Part shown: positions 55,160-62,949 of the stretch, piece by piece
Position numbering within the stretch: position 1 is the first letter of the stretch
Layout of the letters: every line of letters starts with the position of its first letter
Source of the DNA: Chionoecetes opilio
Taxonomy: Eukaryota; Arthropoda; Malacostraca; Decapoda; Majidae
Direction: 5' to 3'
Length of the DNA stretch: 64,000 nucleotides
Assembly (NCBI GenBank): GCA_016584305.1
Contig: JACEEZ010018526.1
Span: 1-64,000, forward strand
Notes under the pieces: model-generated
What the model was told of the DNA's origin: nothing
Database searches by the model: none
The model's input: only the letters and a program-made list of their open reading frames with translations
Translations under genes and position numbers: made by a program

Positions 55160-55259
55160 ATTAATTTAATCAGTTTTTATCATGAATTTTTTTTTTGTTT
55201 TTTCTGGGGTTAGACGGCCGATGATACTGCTTCACCACACTCTCTCAATCCCTATTGCC
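55160..55259 (+). repeat. Dispersed repeat, GGTTAGACGG...CTTCACCACACTC piece
   Basis: This 100-bp piece is repeated at 55485-55600 and 60174-60310 (TTTCCCATAATTTTTATAAGG, TTAGACGGTCCGATG, ACGCTTCCAC). It sits directly left of a MITE. The family is not known. Confidence 0.5.
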
Positions 55260-55477
55260 TTAACCCATTCACGCCCAGATGTCTTTCCTTTCCATGATGT
55301 AAAAATGTCTGTTGTTAGCATAAAAATTACGAAAAGTAACTTAAATATATCCTATAGGTAGTGGACAAGGATATTAATACAGTCATTATCTATAAAACAT
55401 TTGCTTGTAGCACTAAAAATCGTCAATGGTAGCCAAATTACAATTTGGAAATTACGTTTCTGGGTCTCAAGGGTTAA
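55260..55477 (-). mobile_element. TTAA-flanked MITE in an RTK intron
   Basis: TTAACCCATTCACGCCCAGA to GGGTCTCAAGGGTTAA. Confidence 0.85.
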
Positions 55478-55765
55478 CATCAGTTTTTCCCATAATTTTT
55501 ATAAGGTTAGACGGTCCGATGCTACGCTTCCACAACATTCAATCCATTGCCTTAACTTCTCAAGTTTTAATGCTGCCCGATCCCTTCAACACACTGTAAA
55601 CCTGAACTGTAACCGACACAGATATATTCAGATCAAAGGTGGGCATGTTGAAACCTCAGTTCAAGTTGTGGCAATATTTCTGCTGGGCTCTCCTTGCTTC
55701 TTATTGCAAGCAATCCATTTGTAGAGTTGTAAGAATTGCAGTTTGATGTCATTGTTTGCAAGCTT
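55478..55765. other. Intron sequence with the GGTTAGACGG repeat
   Basis: The repeat occupies 55485-55600; the rest shows no exon. Confidence 0.45.
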
Positions 55766-55982
55766 TTAACCCTTTCACACCCAGATCTTTCTTTGCTATA
55801 AAAAATTGTATGTTGTCAATGTCCATGGTAATACAAAAGTAGCTGAATATACCAAATTAGTTACTCCGATACAAGGATACTAAAAGTCATATTCTATAAA
55901 AGATTGCTTTATATTATATTGAAAATCGTCTAATGGTACCTAAATTACAATGCAACTACGTTCTGAGCTCTAAAGGGGTTAA
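55766..55982 (-). mobile_element. TTAA-flanked MITE in an RTK intron
   Basis: TTAACCCTTTCACACCCAGA to GAGCTCTAAAGGGGTTAA. Confidence 0.85.
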
Positions 55983-56115
55983 GCATTAAAGATGAATAAG
56001 ATTTCCCTCCCACAGTAAATTGATAAATTAGAAGATTAGAATTAGTGTGTAGGCTTGCATGAGTATATAATTATAATTAGTGGTATAAGGGTATATATAT
56101 ATATTATTTTTCCAG

Positions 56116-56278
56116 GACATCGAGTGACATCTTGTTCCCTGCGCAACATTTGGCTTCAGGATGACCAGATTACCTATGGGGAGGAGGACCACATGGAAGT
56201 CACCACACTGCGAAACGATAAATTCTTCTTCATGTGTGCTGGAAGTAATTGAGTATGATATTAGTGACATGCAGAGAG
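56116..56278 (+). CDS. Pvr: RTK exon: Ig-like region (3' part frameshifted)
   Basis: The acceptor TATTTTTCCAG ends at 56115 and the donor GTGAGT starts at 56279. It enters in phase 1 with GHRVTSCSLRNIWLQDDQ, then ITYGEEDHMEVTTLRND and KFFFMCAGSN, followed by a stop. W-L-Q-D-D-Q and K-F-F-F-M-C suggest a complete short Ig sandwich or the second half of a degenerate one. In the +1 frame the last bases read VLEVIEYDISDMQRG, so one indel near 56245 is probable. Confidence 0.6.
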
Positions 56279-56600
56279 GTGAGTGTGTAACTTCTTCATC
56301 CCCGGACCATGTCATCCTGGGAAGCACGGTGTGCCTTTCCAGGCAGTTCACTATATGTGAACTAGGCGGTTGCACAGGGCCCCCGAAGCCACTTCCCCAA
56401 GCTTGCCATTATTTGCTTTAGTTTAGAATATAGTCTCTTTTCCCTCTTAAAGTGCATCCAGATAGGATGTATTAAATATTAAAGGCGTGCCCCTGGACCA
56501 CCTACAGGGCTTGGAATCCCCCACCATAGTTGTTTACAAAAATAGGACCCCCAACAGCATTTCGCATAGGGCCCCAAAAAAGCTTGAAACGGCACTGGCC
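56279..56600. mobile_element. Intron; MITE remnant with CAGTGCCGTTTC end
   Basis: On the - strand the right border reads GGCCAGTGCCGTTTCAAGC and then TTTGGGGCCCTATGCG. The left part has GGCGGTTGCACAGGGCCCCC in the other orientation. These are imperfect hAT-type TIRs. The left end is eroded, so limits are approximate (about 56350-56600). Confidence 0.4.
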
Positions 56601-57119
56601 TTCCTTCTCGGTGCAGTGTTAACCATTTGGACCAAGGGACATCCAATTATACTATAGGAGTAGCCGTGGTTTTGTCTGTTCTGGTCTGATGTCCGTTATG
56701 TGGTACGTCTGTCTGTTTCTGTTTGATAGCCGAAACTGGAAATGTTCAAATTTTGATGAGAGTATATGGCTAATAAATCGCAAACTAAATGTAGGTGGTA
56801 AGGGCTTGATCCCATGTCGATTGAATTATTTTTGAAGGGGTGTTTGGCTAAAAACATTTTATTATTATTACGCAGATTACAGGTGTAAGAAAACTCTGTC
56901 GGTAAAAGTCCTTGCCGTATTTCACTAACTCCGTAGACTCATGGACTTTACAATACGTGTGCTTGAACCTTTCTTATATCACCTTAGGGACGTGACTGAA
57001 AACATCTGCAGAATGGAAGGGATTGAAGAAGATCAGACAATAAGGAAGCTACAATATATACAGCCTTCACAAGATATAAGCTACAGCCTTCTACAATCCT
57101 TTCCTTCTGATGATGAAAA
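56601..57119. other. Intron sequence, no recognised exon
   Basis: A 60-codon + frame (56941-57123) with MDFTIRVLEPFLYHLRDVTE has no clear splice signals and no Ig motifs. It could hold an exon start, but I cannot support it. Confidence 0.35.
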
Positions 57120-57129
57120 CTAATAACGG

Positions 57130-57320
57130 TGTGAATTATTTTCTCCGGATCTTGATTCGGAAACACCAAAGGAAGGATTAAGATTTTCTCATGGAAGACA
57201 AAGATAGTATATGATATTATATGTGCATCAAAATAGTCTGAGGGGATATACACCTGGCATCTGCTCACCTCAATTGTAAAGGGCAACCCATTGGCAAGAC
57301 TATCAACATCGCGGTGGTGG
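57130..57320 (+). CDS. Pvr: RTK exon: Ig domain, second half (start uncertain, frameshifted)
   Basis: The donor GTGAGT starts at 57321. The end of the exon reads SAHLNCKGQPIGKTINIAVV in phase 1, which joins in phase with the next exon to give VVDERG. Just before, GIYT-like and D-I-H-L readings in different frames suggest the YxC box with an indel. The acceptor is not identified, so the start is a guess. Confidence 0.5.
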
Positions 57321-57381
57321 GTGAGTGCACTTTGACAGTATCTTTACCTCTATTCAGATATCTATATAAGAACATAAGAAA

Positions 57382-57626
57382 TTAACCCCTTGAGAAGTTG
57401 AGGCCCAGAACGTAATTTCCATTGTAATTTGGGTACCATCAGATGATTTTTAATGTATATTAGCAATGCTTTATAGATATGATCTGTTTATGTATCCTTT
57501 GTCGACCTAACTTAATTTGGTCTATCATTGACTTTTGTAATTTGTTTATGGCTCGATGTAGATACATATGACAATTTTTTTATATGTAAAAAGTAAAGAT
57601 CTGGTGCCGTCGCGTGAAGGGGTTAA
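57382..57626 (+). mobile_element. TTAA-flanked MITE in an RTK intron
   Basis: TTAACCCCTTGAGAAGTTGA and CGCGTGAAGGGGTTAA, with small internal insertions. TTAA is present on both sides. Confidence 0.85.
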
Positions 57627-57668
57627 GGAAGCTACAAGAGGCCGCGAGACCTACACGTAGTAGTACCT
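57627..57668 (-). mobile_element. CR1-like LINE 3' tail, short antisense piece
   Basis: GGAAGCTACAAGAGGCCGCG and AGACCTACACGTAGTAG are the complement of the LINE 3' tail. It stops about 50 bp before the next exon acceptor. Confidence 0.75.
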
Positions 57669-57721
57669 GCCATACTCTCATATTGTACAGATCATATACT
57701 CTCATATTTTCTCTTGTACAG

Positions 57722-57852
57722 ATGAGCGGGGAGTCCAGTTTGACGAGGACAGCAACATGAATAGCCAAACCGTGGTGATGGAGAGAGATGCATCTTTCAC
57801 CCTTAACTGTACTGTGACAGGCTCTCCCAGGCCCACGATTACATGGTGGAAG
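57722..57852 (+). CDS. Pvr: RTK exon: membrane-proximal Ig domain, first half
   Basis: The acceptor CTCTTGTACAG ends at 57721 and the donor GTGAGT starts at 57853. It enters in phase 1 and is free of indels: DERGVQFDEDSNMNSQTVV, MERDASFTLNCTVTGSPRP, TITWWK. F-T-L-N-C and T-I-T-W-W-K are the Cys and Trp strands of a C2/I-set Ig domain. It leaves in phase 0. Confidence 0.85.
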
Positions 57853-57873
57853 GTGAGTTAAGAGAAGCAGAGA

Positions 57874-58090
57874 TTTGACCCCTGGCCCGGAAACGTAATT
57901 CACAATTGTAATTTTGGGTGTACCATTAACGATTTTTAGTGACTCTAAGCACATTCTTATAGAATGACCTGTTTAGTGATCTTGTGCCATAACTAATTTT
58001 GAGTGTATATTAAGTGACTTTTCTATTTATGTCGACAACACCATTTTTTATAGGCTATAAGACTAAGATTTATGGGCTGTGAAGGGTTAA
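57874..58090 (+). mobile_element. TTAA-flanked MITE in an RTK intron
   Basis: TTTGACCCCTGGCCCGGAAAC to GCTGTGAAGGGTTAA, a worn copy with the left TTAA altered. Confidence 0.75.
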
Positions 58091-58091
58091 A

Positions 58092-58240
58092 AAAGAAATA
58101 GGGAAAAACTGGTCACCAAATAGGGTGGTAAATGATCGGAATGTGACCTAGTGAGGACAGGTAGTTAGTTTGACAGAGTCAATGGTTGAGCGTTTGAAAA
58201 GAAGGGCTAGACAATCATGGATGGGGGATTGGGGTAGAAA
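58092..58240 (+). mobile_element. CR1-like LINE 3' end, left part (interrupted by SINE)
   Basis: AAATAGGGAAAAACTGGTC to ACAATCATGGATGGGGG. The rest of the LINE tail resumes at 58609, so the SINE at 58241-58608 is younger. Confidence 0.75.
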
Positions 58241-58608
58241 TTTTTTTTTTATTTTTTTTTAACATAGCCTAGAGCGCCTGTAGGCAGTGACCTCAGGGGT
58301 TGGGGATGGTAGCGGCCGGAGGTTAACTTGAGGTCTGTGATGCGTTGCCTGCGCCAATGGTGGGCCAGCAGGATTTTTATAAGTGAACGCCTGTATTAAA
58401 GCTCATGCCGCCCCCCTGTGTCCTCCGATGCTATCTCGCCAATCTGTATATGTAGAGGTAATGGGCAGGGCATGTGGGTGATCTGTCTAGGCCACTCCAC
58501 GGTGCATGAAAATATTTTATAGTGGAATTTATGGTCTCACATTGGGATCGAACTCGGGTCTTCAAGAACGCCACCGTGTGACGCTAACCACTCTGCTACC
58601 CGACCCCC
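58241..58608 (-). mobile_element. Second SINE family, antisense copy 2
   Basis: On the - strand: GGGGGTCGGGTAGCAGAGTG, then GGTTAGCGTCACACGG, GAAGACCCGAGTTCGATCC (A and B boxes), the common body, and a poly-A tail (T run at 58241-58260). Confidence 0.8.
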
Positions 58609-58711
58609 TAGTGTTTAGGAGTGTTAATTAACAGGAACTACCAGTGTGTAGGTATCGCGGCCTCTTTTTAAACTTCCTTAAGTTCTTATGTTCTTGTGTT
58701 CTTATTTTCAG
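58609..58711 (+). mobile_element. CR1-like LINE 3' tail forming a splice acceptor
   Basis: TTAACAGGAACTACCAGTGT, GTATCGCGGCCTC, then TTCTTATGTTCTTGTGTTC and TTATTTTCAG, whose last base is the intron end. Confidence 0.75.
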
Positions 58712-58895
58712 TGACAAACAAGAATCTCCCCACCGAGTCAGAGGTCTTTGATCAGAATGCAATGTGGAGTTCTTGAGTGAGCAAGTGCTGAAGTTCATCC
58801 TACGTGCTCAAGAAAACATTGAAGGGGAATACAACTTGCCAGGCGGAAACAGGATCAGTAAATCTGTGGCTCCGTTTACCCTCACATAGTGCCTG
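58712..58895 (+). CDS. Pvr: RTK exon: membrane-proximal Ig domain, second half (frameshifted)
   Basis: The acceptor TTATTTTCAG ends at 58711 and the donor GTAAGT starts at 58896. One frame reads TNKNLPTESEVFDQNAM; after a shift near 58775, EQVLKFILRAQENIEGEYN; then after an extra A and a lost A near 58830-58845 the pattern is E-Y-T-C-Q-A-E-N-R, the YxCxAxN signature, followed by ISKSVAPFTL. Several one-base indels are needed. Confidence 0.7.
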
Positions 58896-59823
58896 GTAAG
58901 TAATTGTTGTTGTTGTTGTTGTGGTTTTTATGTCAGGGTAGAATTTATTTTTAAAAATTATTTTTTTTTAGTGTACGTAGTAAGTTTTTGTTTTTTTTCT
59001 TAGTGCCAGGTGTAAAGTTTTTGTTGTGTAGGGCCAGGTAAGTTTTTGGTGTTGCAAATTTTATGATAATAATGCAACTTGAACATTATGTCAGGGATGT
59101 GGATTCCATAATGTCGTAGATGGTTTATAGAATTTTCTCATAAGGAATGCATACTTATATTGCAAATAGAAGAAAGAGTTTGGAAATTAGATTCATAATT
59201 TGGGCCTCTGTGATTTTAGAAAATAAAATAGTGAATATGTTATCTTTCGACTTGATGATGTAATTCATGGATTAAAATGGCGTTGTATTTAAAGTATTTA
59301 CAAATGTATTTTAAATACAATTAATGTTATTTAGTTATTTTAGGATATAAATACATTCGTAAAATGTATTTAGTATTGGTATTTAAAATAGATTCTCCCA
59401 TGTATTTAATATTTAGAATTTAAATATATTAATATTGTATTTAGTGCCCAGCTGCTGGTAGTGTCTAAGAACAGGAATTTTTACCCTCGTGTAGGTATCG
59501 CGGCCTCTTGTAGCTTCCGTTATTTCTTATGTCTTATGAAGACGGTGATATCTTAAGACTGATAGGTATGTGGTTAGTAGGTAGGGAGGTAGCTAGGTCG
59601 GTAGGTTAGACGTTATTTGCCCATTTTGCAGCTAACGTATATTATTTGTATTTATACACCAGGAATATTGAACTTGTTAAAGCAATCAATTATAGTGTAG
59701 TAATTTTGCCTAGAGATATTTTACGGGAAACTAACACGTGTAGGTCTCACATGCCTCTTGTAGCTTCCTTATTTTCTTATGTTCTTATGTTATTATGATG
59801 AAAAATTATGTTCATAGTTTCAG
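58896..59823. other. Intron with two partial LINE tails
   Basis: LINE tail pieces lie at 59462-59545 (CCCTCGTGTAGGTATCGCGG) and 59728-59800 (ACACGTGTAGGTCTCACATG, CTTATGTTCTTATG). TTG trinucleotides lie at 58903-58921, and a TATTTAAA-rich degenerate tandem at 59285-59450. Confidence 0.6.
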
Positions 59824-59916
59824 GGCACCAGTACATGTGCGTGGATGGTGGGCCTGATCACTGCCTTTGTGGGCATTGTCATCCTGGTGATCGTGATCGT
59901 ATTCCTGATGAACCGA
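59824..59916 (+). CDS. Pvr: RTK exon: transmembrane segment
   Basis: The acceptor AGTTTCAG ends at 59823 and the donor GTAAGA starts at 59917. It reads GTSTCAWMVGLITAFVGIV, then ILVIVIVFLMNR: one hydrophobic helix of about 23 residues followed by a basic residue, the type I receptor arrangement. If the donor is ignored the frame continues VRPERKTVNAFI to a stop at 59988. It ends in phase 0, while the kinase exon begins in phase 1, so a juxtamembrane exon is missing or an indel hides the match. Confidence 0.75.
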
Positions 59917-60339
59917 GTAAGACCGGAACGGAAGACAGTGAATGCCTTTATAGCTCTAGAAAATGAGATACATCAAACGGTCAAGATTTGAGTTGCTGAA
60001 TCTAGCTATGTACGGGTGGAGAGCAGGCAGAGTTATTTCCCTGTCACTCGCTAAGTTGGGAGGTGCCGCGCCACAGTAACATCACCATCGGTAGGGCACA
60101 TTCTTCCGTCTTCTTTCTCCAACAAACATCACTATTGGTAGGGACATATTATTATTATGCTTTCTGTTTTTAACGTAAGATTTTCCTATGATGTTTATGA
60201 GGTTCGACGGTTGATTGATACGCTTCCAACTAGCTCTAGCCCATCTGCCTCAACCTCTTCAATGGCCCACTGCTGCAGATCCTCTTCAACACACTCCTCC
60301 CACTTCTTCCTTGGCCCTGCCCAGCTGGACGGCGACCTG
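59917..60339. other. Intron sequence; juxtamembrane exon not found
   Basis: I looked for the usual juxtamembrane W-E-F-P type motif before the kinase and found none up to 61350. 60174-60310 carries the GGTTCGACGG repeat seen at 55160 and 55485. Confidence 0.4.
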
Positions 60340-60800
60340 GCACTTCCACTCAACCGCTCTCCCAATGCCTCCCCCCTTCTCTCCTCTTCACGTGCCAAAC
60401 CACCCAATCGCCTTACTCTCACCTGGCATTCAATCTAACAGCTCTCCCCAATGCCTCACCCCTCTTTTCCTTTCACGTGCCCAACCACCTCCAATCGCCT
60501 ACTCTCACCTTGGTACTTCCACTCTAACGCTCTTCCAAGCTCACCACTTTCTCCTCTCACGTGCCCAACCACATCAATCGCCTTACTCTCAACCTGGCCT
60601 TCCACCTCTTAACAGCTCGCCCAATGCCTCACCCCCTTCTTTCCTCTTCACGTGCCCAAACCACCCTCAATCAGCCCTTACTCTCACCTGGCCCTTACAC
60701 TCTAACAGCTCTTCCCAATGCCTCACCCCCTTCTTCCTCTTCCGTGCCCAAAACCACCTCATCGCCTTACTCCCACCACGTACTCAGCTCCTTCAATCCA
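60340..60800 (+). repeat. ~85-bp minisatellite, five copies
   Basis: Units contain CCCAATGCCTCACCCC, TTCCTCTTCACGTGCCCA, CAATCGCCTTACTCTCACC and TCTAACAGCTCT. Starts are near 60363, 60450, 60537, 60621 and 60715. The 238- and 119-codon frames over it follow the repeat and are not genes. Each copy has a CACGTG E-box palindrome or a one-base variant of it. Confidence 0.85.
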
Positions 60801-61039
60801 CATTTTCTTGCCAACCTCTTCACTTGGACACTTCATCTTATACATATAATAATCTGGGTGGGCATTTTGGCATCATTTGTTGGCATTCCCAGGGTTTATA
60901 TCCACATATGCTTTCTATGACCCATTTGTAGTTTAACCTATCTGCTTAATTTTACTTCTGCTAAACACAATACGTTTGGTTCCATGTTCTTCGTGAAATT
61001 TCTTATTTTTAATTTTGCCGATATCAAAACCATACTTGT

Positions 61040-61350
61040 TGGCATTAACTTTTCACAAATAGGGTGAATGACTGAAATGGTCTCAGTCGTCAGGTAGTTA
61101 GTGCAGAGTCATTAGGGAGCTTTAAAAGGAGGCTGGATAAATTGATGAATGGGGATGAAAGGTGGATGTAGGTAGTGTTAAGTAACAGGAACTACCACGT
61201 GTAGGTCTCACGGCCTCTTGTAGCTTCCTTATTTTCTTAGGTTATTTATTTATTTTCTTGTTATTTTCTTATTTTTTATGCTATTTTCAGATTTTCTTAT
61301 TTTTTAATGCTATGTTCTTATGTTCTTATGTTCTTATGTTATCTCCACAG
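61040..61350 (+). mobile_element. CR1-like LINE 3' end with long TTCTTATG tail next to the kinase exon
   Basis: CACAAATAGGGTGAATGACT, CAGTCGTCAGGTAGTTAGTG, GGATGTAGGTAGTGTTAAG, ACCACGTGTAGGTCTCAC, then many TTATTTTCTTAT and TTCTTATG words to ATCTCCACAG. The acceptor of the kinase exon is the end of this tail. Confidence 0.8.
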
Positions 61351-61572
61351 GTAAACAACTGGGGGCCGGTGCCTTTGGCCGGGTGGTGAAGGCCTCAGTG
61401 ACGGGTCTCGAAGGTCCAGCGTGCACCACTGTCGCCATTAAGATGTGTAAAAATGCCTTTGACGTCTCACAAGCCCGCGCCCTCGCCTTGGAGCTCAAAA
61501 TAATGATGAATCTGGGCAAGCATCTCAACATTGTCAATCTGAAGGGAGCCAGCACTGCCGAAAATAAGAAAG
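61351..61572 (+). CDS. Pvr: RTK exon: kinase N-lobe (glycine loop, VAIK lysine, alpha-C helix)
   Basis: The acceptor ATCTCCACAG ends at 61350 and the donor GTGAGA starts at 61573. It enters in phase 1: GKQLGAGAFGRVVKASVTGL, then CTTVAIKMCKNAFD, ALALELKIMMNLGKHLNIVN, LKGASTAENKK. G-A-G-A-F-G is the nucleotide-binding loop, K of VAIK the catalytic lysine, E of LELKIM the alpha-C glutamate, and L-x-H-L-N-I-V-N-L the segment typical of PDGFR/VEGFR/Pvr receptors. No indel. It leaves in phase 1. Later kinase exons lie outside the window. Confidence 0.92.
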
Positions 61573-61601
61573 GTGAGAGATATTTTTTAAATCACAAAGG
61601 A

Positions 61602-61972
61602 CTTTTTTTTTCTTCTTTTTTTTTACAATCTGGCCTATAGCGCCTGTTAGGCAGTGAGCTCAGGGGTGGGATAGGTAGGTCCTGGAGGTTCACTTGAGGG
61701 CTGTGATGTTGGCCCTCCGCCTGGTGGCCGCAGGCAGGATTTTTATAGTGACGCCTGTGATTAGAGGGCATGCCACACCCCCCTGGTCCTCCGATTGCAT
61801 TCGCAATCGAAGGGAGAGTTTAATGGGCAGGGGCATGTGGGTGTTCTTAGGCCACTCAACGGTTGCAGAAATATTTTAAGTGCGGGGGAGTTATGGGTCT
61901 CACTCGGGATCGAAATCGGGTCATGTCGAGAACGCCACCGATGACGCTAACCCACTCTGATACCGCCTCCCC
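61602..61972 (-). mobile_element. Second SINE family, antisense copy 3
   Basis: The complement begins GGGGAGGCGGTATCAGAGTG and GGGTTAGCGTCATCGGTGG, with a B box close to GATTTCGATCCC, then the common body and a poly-A tail (T-rich 61602-61624). It lies 29 bp inside the intron. Confidence 0.8.
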
Positions 61973-62019
61973 AAATAGACCAAGGCTTAGCCTCAGGTTG
62001 GCTAGTTCAAACTTGACTG

Positions 62020-62217
62020 TAACATAAATTTCCATTGTAATTAGTACCATTTGACGATTTGGTAGTGAATATATAAGCAATAAATTTATCAGCTATGACT
62101 GTTTAGTAATACTCGTCCACTAACTAATTTGGTATATTCAGTTACTTTTAGTATTTTATGGCTCGACAACATACAAATTTTTATAGCAAAGGAAAGAGCT
62201 GGGCGTGAAGGGGTTAA
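62020..62217 (+). mobile_element. TTAA-flanked MITE
   Basis: AAATTTCCATTGTAATTAG to GGGCGTGAAGGGGTTAA. The left terminus is eroded. Confidence 0.8.
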
Positions 62218-62261
62218 GATGTAGTCCTTAATATTCCGTGTGCTCTTATGTTCTTATGTCT

Positions 62262-62420
62262 AGCAGCTCTTGTAGCTTCCTTATGTTTATTTATGTTCTT
62301 ATGTCTCGCAGCCTCTTGGAGCTCCTTATTGTTCTTATGTCTTATGTCTCCGCAGCCTCTTGTAGATTCCTTATGTTCTTATGTCTTTAGTCCACAGCTC
62401 TTGTAGCTTCCTTTGTTCCT
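62262..62420 (+). repeat. Tandem ~40-bp repeats made of LINE-tail words
   Basis: Four copies of (T)CTCGCAGCCTCTTGTAG plus CTTCCTTATGTTCTTATGT. It appears to be a local expansion of the LINE 3' tail. Confidence 0.75.
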
Positions 62421-62744
62421 AGTTTTTATTACTTCAGGGGGAGCTTGGATCATAGGGATACTGCGCTTTAGGCCAACCTATCAACGTTCATGGCAAGCGT
62501 CACCGCAGTAATGTGCTACAAACGATCTGTCCTGAAAACTTAATGTTTATATGGCAAGATTCAACCACCACTTGGTCGGCCAAACCCTCCCTTGTCGCCC
62601 TACTCAGGTGGGGGGTCTTTGCAGGGGAATTTTCTTTTTTCGATTTCTGTCAATAAGATATATAAATAAATAAAGTATGAGATAGAAGAAGTAGAGATAT
62701 AGAGAGAGGATTATAGAAAGAGAGGTTTATACAAGAAATACGAT
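62421..62744. other. Intron or intergenic sequence without a recognised exon
   Basis: No kinase motif is seen. An AGAGATATAGAGAGAGG run lies at 62690. Confidence 0.45.
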
Positions 62745-62885
62745 ATACTTCATGGAGAAACAAGAAGTCACGGATTCAAAACGGAAAAGCGTAGATTTAA
62801 AAAGGAAAAAGGTAGAAAAACTGGTTCACAAATAGGGTGGTAAATGATTGGAAGGACTCTGTCATCAGGTAGATAGTGCGTTGTC
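62745..62885 (+). mobile_element. CR1-like LINE 3' end, fragment
   Basis: AAGAAGTCACGGATTCAAAA, GGAAAAGCGTAGATTTAAAA, TGGTTCACAAATAGGGTGGT, GATTGGAAGGACTCTGTCAT. It stops at about 62885 as the G-rich sequence approaches. Confidence 0.75.
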
Positions 62886-62949
62886 CAATAGGCCAAAGGC
62901 GGTTTGGTGGCATCTGTCGGAGTGTACCTTGATTAAGAGTGTAAGTGGG

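Larger units (their letters stand above)
42372..61572 (+). other. Pvr: Receptor tyrosine kinase gene, PDGFR/VEGFR/Pvr-like (partial; span of recognised exons)
   Basis: Twelve exons can be recognised: ten Ig half-exons, a transmembrane exon and one kinase exon. Ig domains are each split by an intron, and Ig-starting exons begin in phase 1, the arrangement of PDGFR/VEGFR genes. Signal peptide, juxtamembrane and the rest of the kinase are not found in the window. In insects the single Pvr receptor binds PDGF/VEGF-like ligands and controls haemocyte survival and cell migration; a similar role is inferred. Introns carry LINE tails, SINEs and MITEs. Indels in at least five exons are likely consensus errors because splice sites and Ig motifs are intact, but a decayed gene copy cannot be excluded. 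Confidence 0.75.

Noticed and set aside
56941..57123. 60-codon + frame as a receptor exon
   Set aside because: No Ig motif or convincing splice sites.
60157..60931. 238-codon Pro/Ser-rich frame
   Set aside because: Translation of the 85-bp minisatellite within an intron.
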